From Bacteroidaceae bacterium (GTDB taxonomy: Bacteria > Bacteroidota > Bacteroidia > Bacteroidales > Bacteroidaceae), in assembly GCA_017961965.1 (NCBI GenBank), contig JAGCWG010000558.1:1-6694 (forward strand): 6,694 bases of DNA, in the 5' to 3' direction. Both the position numbers and the translations under genes were made by a program. This document shows positions 5,400-6,694 of the stretch, in pieces. The stretch's first letter is position 1. Every line of letters starts with the position of its first letter. Under the pieces are notes generated by a model that saw only the letters and a list, made by a program, of their open reading frames with translations, did not search any database and was not told the origin of the DNA.

Positions 5400-6359
5400 A
5401 TGAACAATTCTGAGAAAAAAGTCAAGCGTCTTATTCTTGAATACTTGGGCATTGTGCTCGGATGTGCAATGGTATCGTTTGCATTCGTCGTTTTCATCAG
5501 TCCGTACAAGCTTGTGCCTGGTGGTGTCATAGGTATCTCTATCGTGCTTCATAATCTATTGCCAAACATACATGTAGGTACATTTTGCTACATGATAAGC
5601 CTTCCGTTGCTTGCCCTCTCTTATTTCTTTCTCGGCAAGGGCATTGGCTTCAAGACACTTTTGGCATCTGTCATATCGCCATTCTTCATGAACATGTTCA
5701 CGTATCTGCTTTATCCTGCAGAAGGTTTGCAGAGCCTTGACCCGTCACTCCTTTGTGGCGGTAACCTTGACTTGTCGCATGACTTGATGCTTACGTGTAT
5801 TCTTGGTCCAATCATCATCGGGGTGGGAGAGGGTATCATCATCCGTAGTGGAGCTACATCTGGAGGGTCTGACCTTATGGCAATGTTCATACAGAAATAT
5901 CTGAAGGTTAAGTTCTCACATGCCTTGCTTGGTGTTGACTCAGCCGTTGTCCTTTTCGGTCTTCTTGTCATCGGTATGGGACTTGGCTCTGGTGGCACGG
6001 AGTCTCACTCATGGGTACTCTCTGGCTATTCTATCATCTGCATTACCATCATGTCACGTGTGGCAGGTTTTGTTATCACGGGAACAAAGAATGACAAACT
6101 TATGTTCATCATCACCAAGGACAAGGAACGTGTGCGTCGTTTCATACTTGAGGAACTTGACCGTACAGCCACCGTCATCCCTTCCACAGGTCTTTATACA
6201 GATCAACAACGAGATACGTTGATGATTGTCGTCCACATGCGTGAGGTCGAGATTGTTACCACCAATCTCAGCGACATCGATCCCGATTGTTTCGTCGTCG
6301 TTACCGATGCCTACGACACCTACGGTGAGCGTTGGTCAGAGTTGCCTGACAAGAGGTAG
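5400..6359 (+). CDS. YitT family membrane protein with C-terminal DUF2179 domain
   Basis: This is a 319-residue inner-membrane protein of the YitT family. The substrate and role of the family are not established, though a transporter role is often assumed. About six or seven hydrophobic segments lie at 13-33, 38-56, 60-80, 84-104, 129-149, 176-196 and 207-227. The family motif GATSGGSDL is at 151-159, and SPYKLVPGGVIGIS at 34-47 is also typical. The soluble C-terminal DUF2179 domain covers about 232-312, with RTATVIPSTGLYTD at 255-268 and IDPDCFVVVTDAYDTYGERW near the end. I chose the ATG at 5400 because the frame's earlier ATG (5307) lies upstream of the promoter, and residues encoded by 5307-5399 do not resemble the family. 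It is transcribed away from the his operon, appears monocistronic, ends in TAG and is closed by the hairpin at 6390-6428. Confidence 0.93.
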   Translation: MNNSEKKVKRLILEYLGIVLGCAMVSFAFVVFISPYKLVPGGVIGISIVLHNLLPNIHVGTFCYMISLPLLALSYFFLGKGIGFKTLLASVISPFFMNMFTYLLYPAEGLQSLDPSLLCGGNLDLSHDLMLTCILGPIIIGVGEGIIIRSGATSGGSDLMAMFIQKYLKVKFSHALLGVDSAVVLFGLLVIGMGLGSGGTESHSWVLSGYSIICITIMSRVAGFVITGTKNDKLMFIITKDKERVRRFILEELDRTATVIPSTGLYTDQQRDTLMIVVHMREVEIVTTNLSDIDPDCFVVVTDAYDTYGERWSELPDKR

Positions 6360-6364
6360 GGGGA

Positions 6365-6392
6365 AATTAAGAATTAAGATTTAAAATATAAA
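6365..6392. repeat. Short heptanucleotide tract after yitT
   Basis: Units AATTAAG, AATTAAG, ATTTAAA and ATATAAA run from 6365 to 6392, between the yitT stop and the terminator stem. They follow the same 7-bp period as the spacers of the left-pointing operon. Confidence 0.5.
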
Positions 6393-6428
6393 AAGTGGCT
6401 CGCACGTCTAAGGTGCGAGTCACTTTTT
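6390..6428. terminator. Strong bidirectional hairpin terminator
   Basis: A 16-bp stem (6390-6405 with 6413-6428, one G-U pair) encloses a 7-nt loop. The GC core is CTCGCAC/GTGCGAG, flanked by an A-run on the left and a T-run on the right, so both strands give a stem followed by U-rich sequence. It ends yitT transcription, 31 bp after its stop codon, and could also stop leftward transcription from the right. Confidence 0.92.
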
Positions 6429-6592
6429 CTCTTTTTATAGGGTTTGTGGTACGAAAAGGTAATCACTGGTATTTTTTAACATTAAGGATATTATGAAAGA
6501 GCATATCTATAACAGAAAAGATATATTTTGATGTGATGCCTTTTTCATACTAAAAAAACTTGATATACTGTATTTGTAACACATAATGTGTT
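6429..6592. other. AT-rich intergenic stretch, no convincing gene
   Basis: Between the terminator and the right-edge frame there are only short frames, the best being 12 codons at 6493-6531 after an AAGGA-like site. A perfect small dyad AACACA-TAA-TGTGTT lies at 6578-6592, directly after the stop of the right-edge frame. It has no strong U-tract on the minus strand and is a poor terminator candidate. Confidence 0.5.
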
Positions 6593-6694
6593 TTATTTTA
6601 ATGTCAAAAGTAGAATGACAATTGCAATTATAGCAACAAGTGACACAGCATTGATAATTATGCTATATTTTAATTTGTTTTTTATTTCATTTAA
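6593..6694 (-). CDS. C-terminal fragment of a possible small membrane protein (5' end beyond right edge)
   Basis: An open minus-strand frame of 33 codons enters from the right edge and stops with TAA at plus 6593-6595. It has a Lys/Asn-rich start (LNEIKNKLKYS), then a continuous hydrophobic stretch of about 20 residues (IIINAVSLVAIIAIVILLL), and ends TLK. That is a typical single transmembrane helix with positive flanks. No ATG lies in frame inside the window, so the gene begins outside it. The family is not recognised. AT-rich DNA often gives hydrophobic frames by chance, so support is moderate. Confidence 0.4.
   Translation of the reverse strand, partial: LNEIKNKLKYSIIINAVSLVAIIAIVILLLTLK

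Noticed and set aside
6493..6531. 12-codon frame after an AAGGA-like site
   Set aside because: Too short, no recognisable features, and AT-rich context makes such frames common by chance.

Overview
The window looks like a chromosomal segment of a Bacteroidales bacterium, most likely Prevotella or a close relative. This rests on three things: the gene set (bifunctional HisIE, a monofunctional aspartate kinase and an FtsE-type ATPase beside the late his genes), the near absence of Shine-Dalgarno sites, and promoter-like sites that match the Bacteroidetes TTTG / TAnnTTTG pattern. The genus is an inference, because no search could be run. I see no phage, IS, CRISPR, tRNA or rRNA genes. It is essentially core metabolism.

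Layout. Six genes point left (minus strand) and read in the order hisH (5159-4569), hisA (4572-3853), hisF (3751-2960), hisIE (2960-2349), an ftsE-like ABC ATPase with a long low-complexity tail (2242-1130), and lysC (996 to the left edge, truncated). hisH/hisA overlap by 4 nt (ATGA) and hisF/hisIE by 1 nt (TAATG). The other three gaps are 101-133 bp and are largely built from degenerate 7-bp repeats. A 240-bp divergent region (5160-5399) carries a promoter-like site for each direction. To the right, one plus-strand gene encodes a YitT/DUF2179 membrane protein (5400-6359), followed by a strong bidirectional hairpin terminator (6390-6428). A probable C-terminal piece of a small membrane protein enters from the right edge on the minus strand (6692-6593).

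Function. HisH, HisA, HisF and HisI(E) cover the middle of histidine synthesis: PR-ATP to PR-AMP to ProFAR to PRFAR to imidazole-glycerol phosphate plus AICAR. hisG, hisD, hisC and hisB are not here, so this is the HAFI half of a split pathway. lysC provides aspartyl phosphate for the lysine/DAP, threonine and methionine branch, and FtsE is the ATPase of the FtsEX divisome system.

The most notable observation is that hisIE carries a single in-frame TGA (minus strand, plus positions 2526-2528) where the family has the conserved glycine of the K-x-G-E-E motif. The remaining 58 codons of the HisE domain are intact and in the same frame, down to a normal TAA. As read, the HisE pyrophosphatase is lost while HisI stays complete. 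The second notable feature is a 7-bp periodicity in every non-overlapping spacer of the left-pointing operon, and after yitT, but not in the divergent promoter region.
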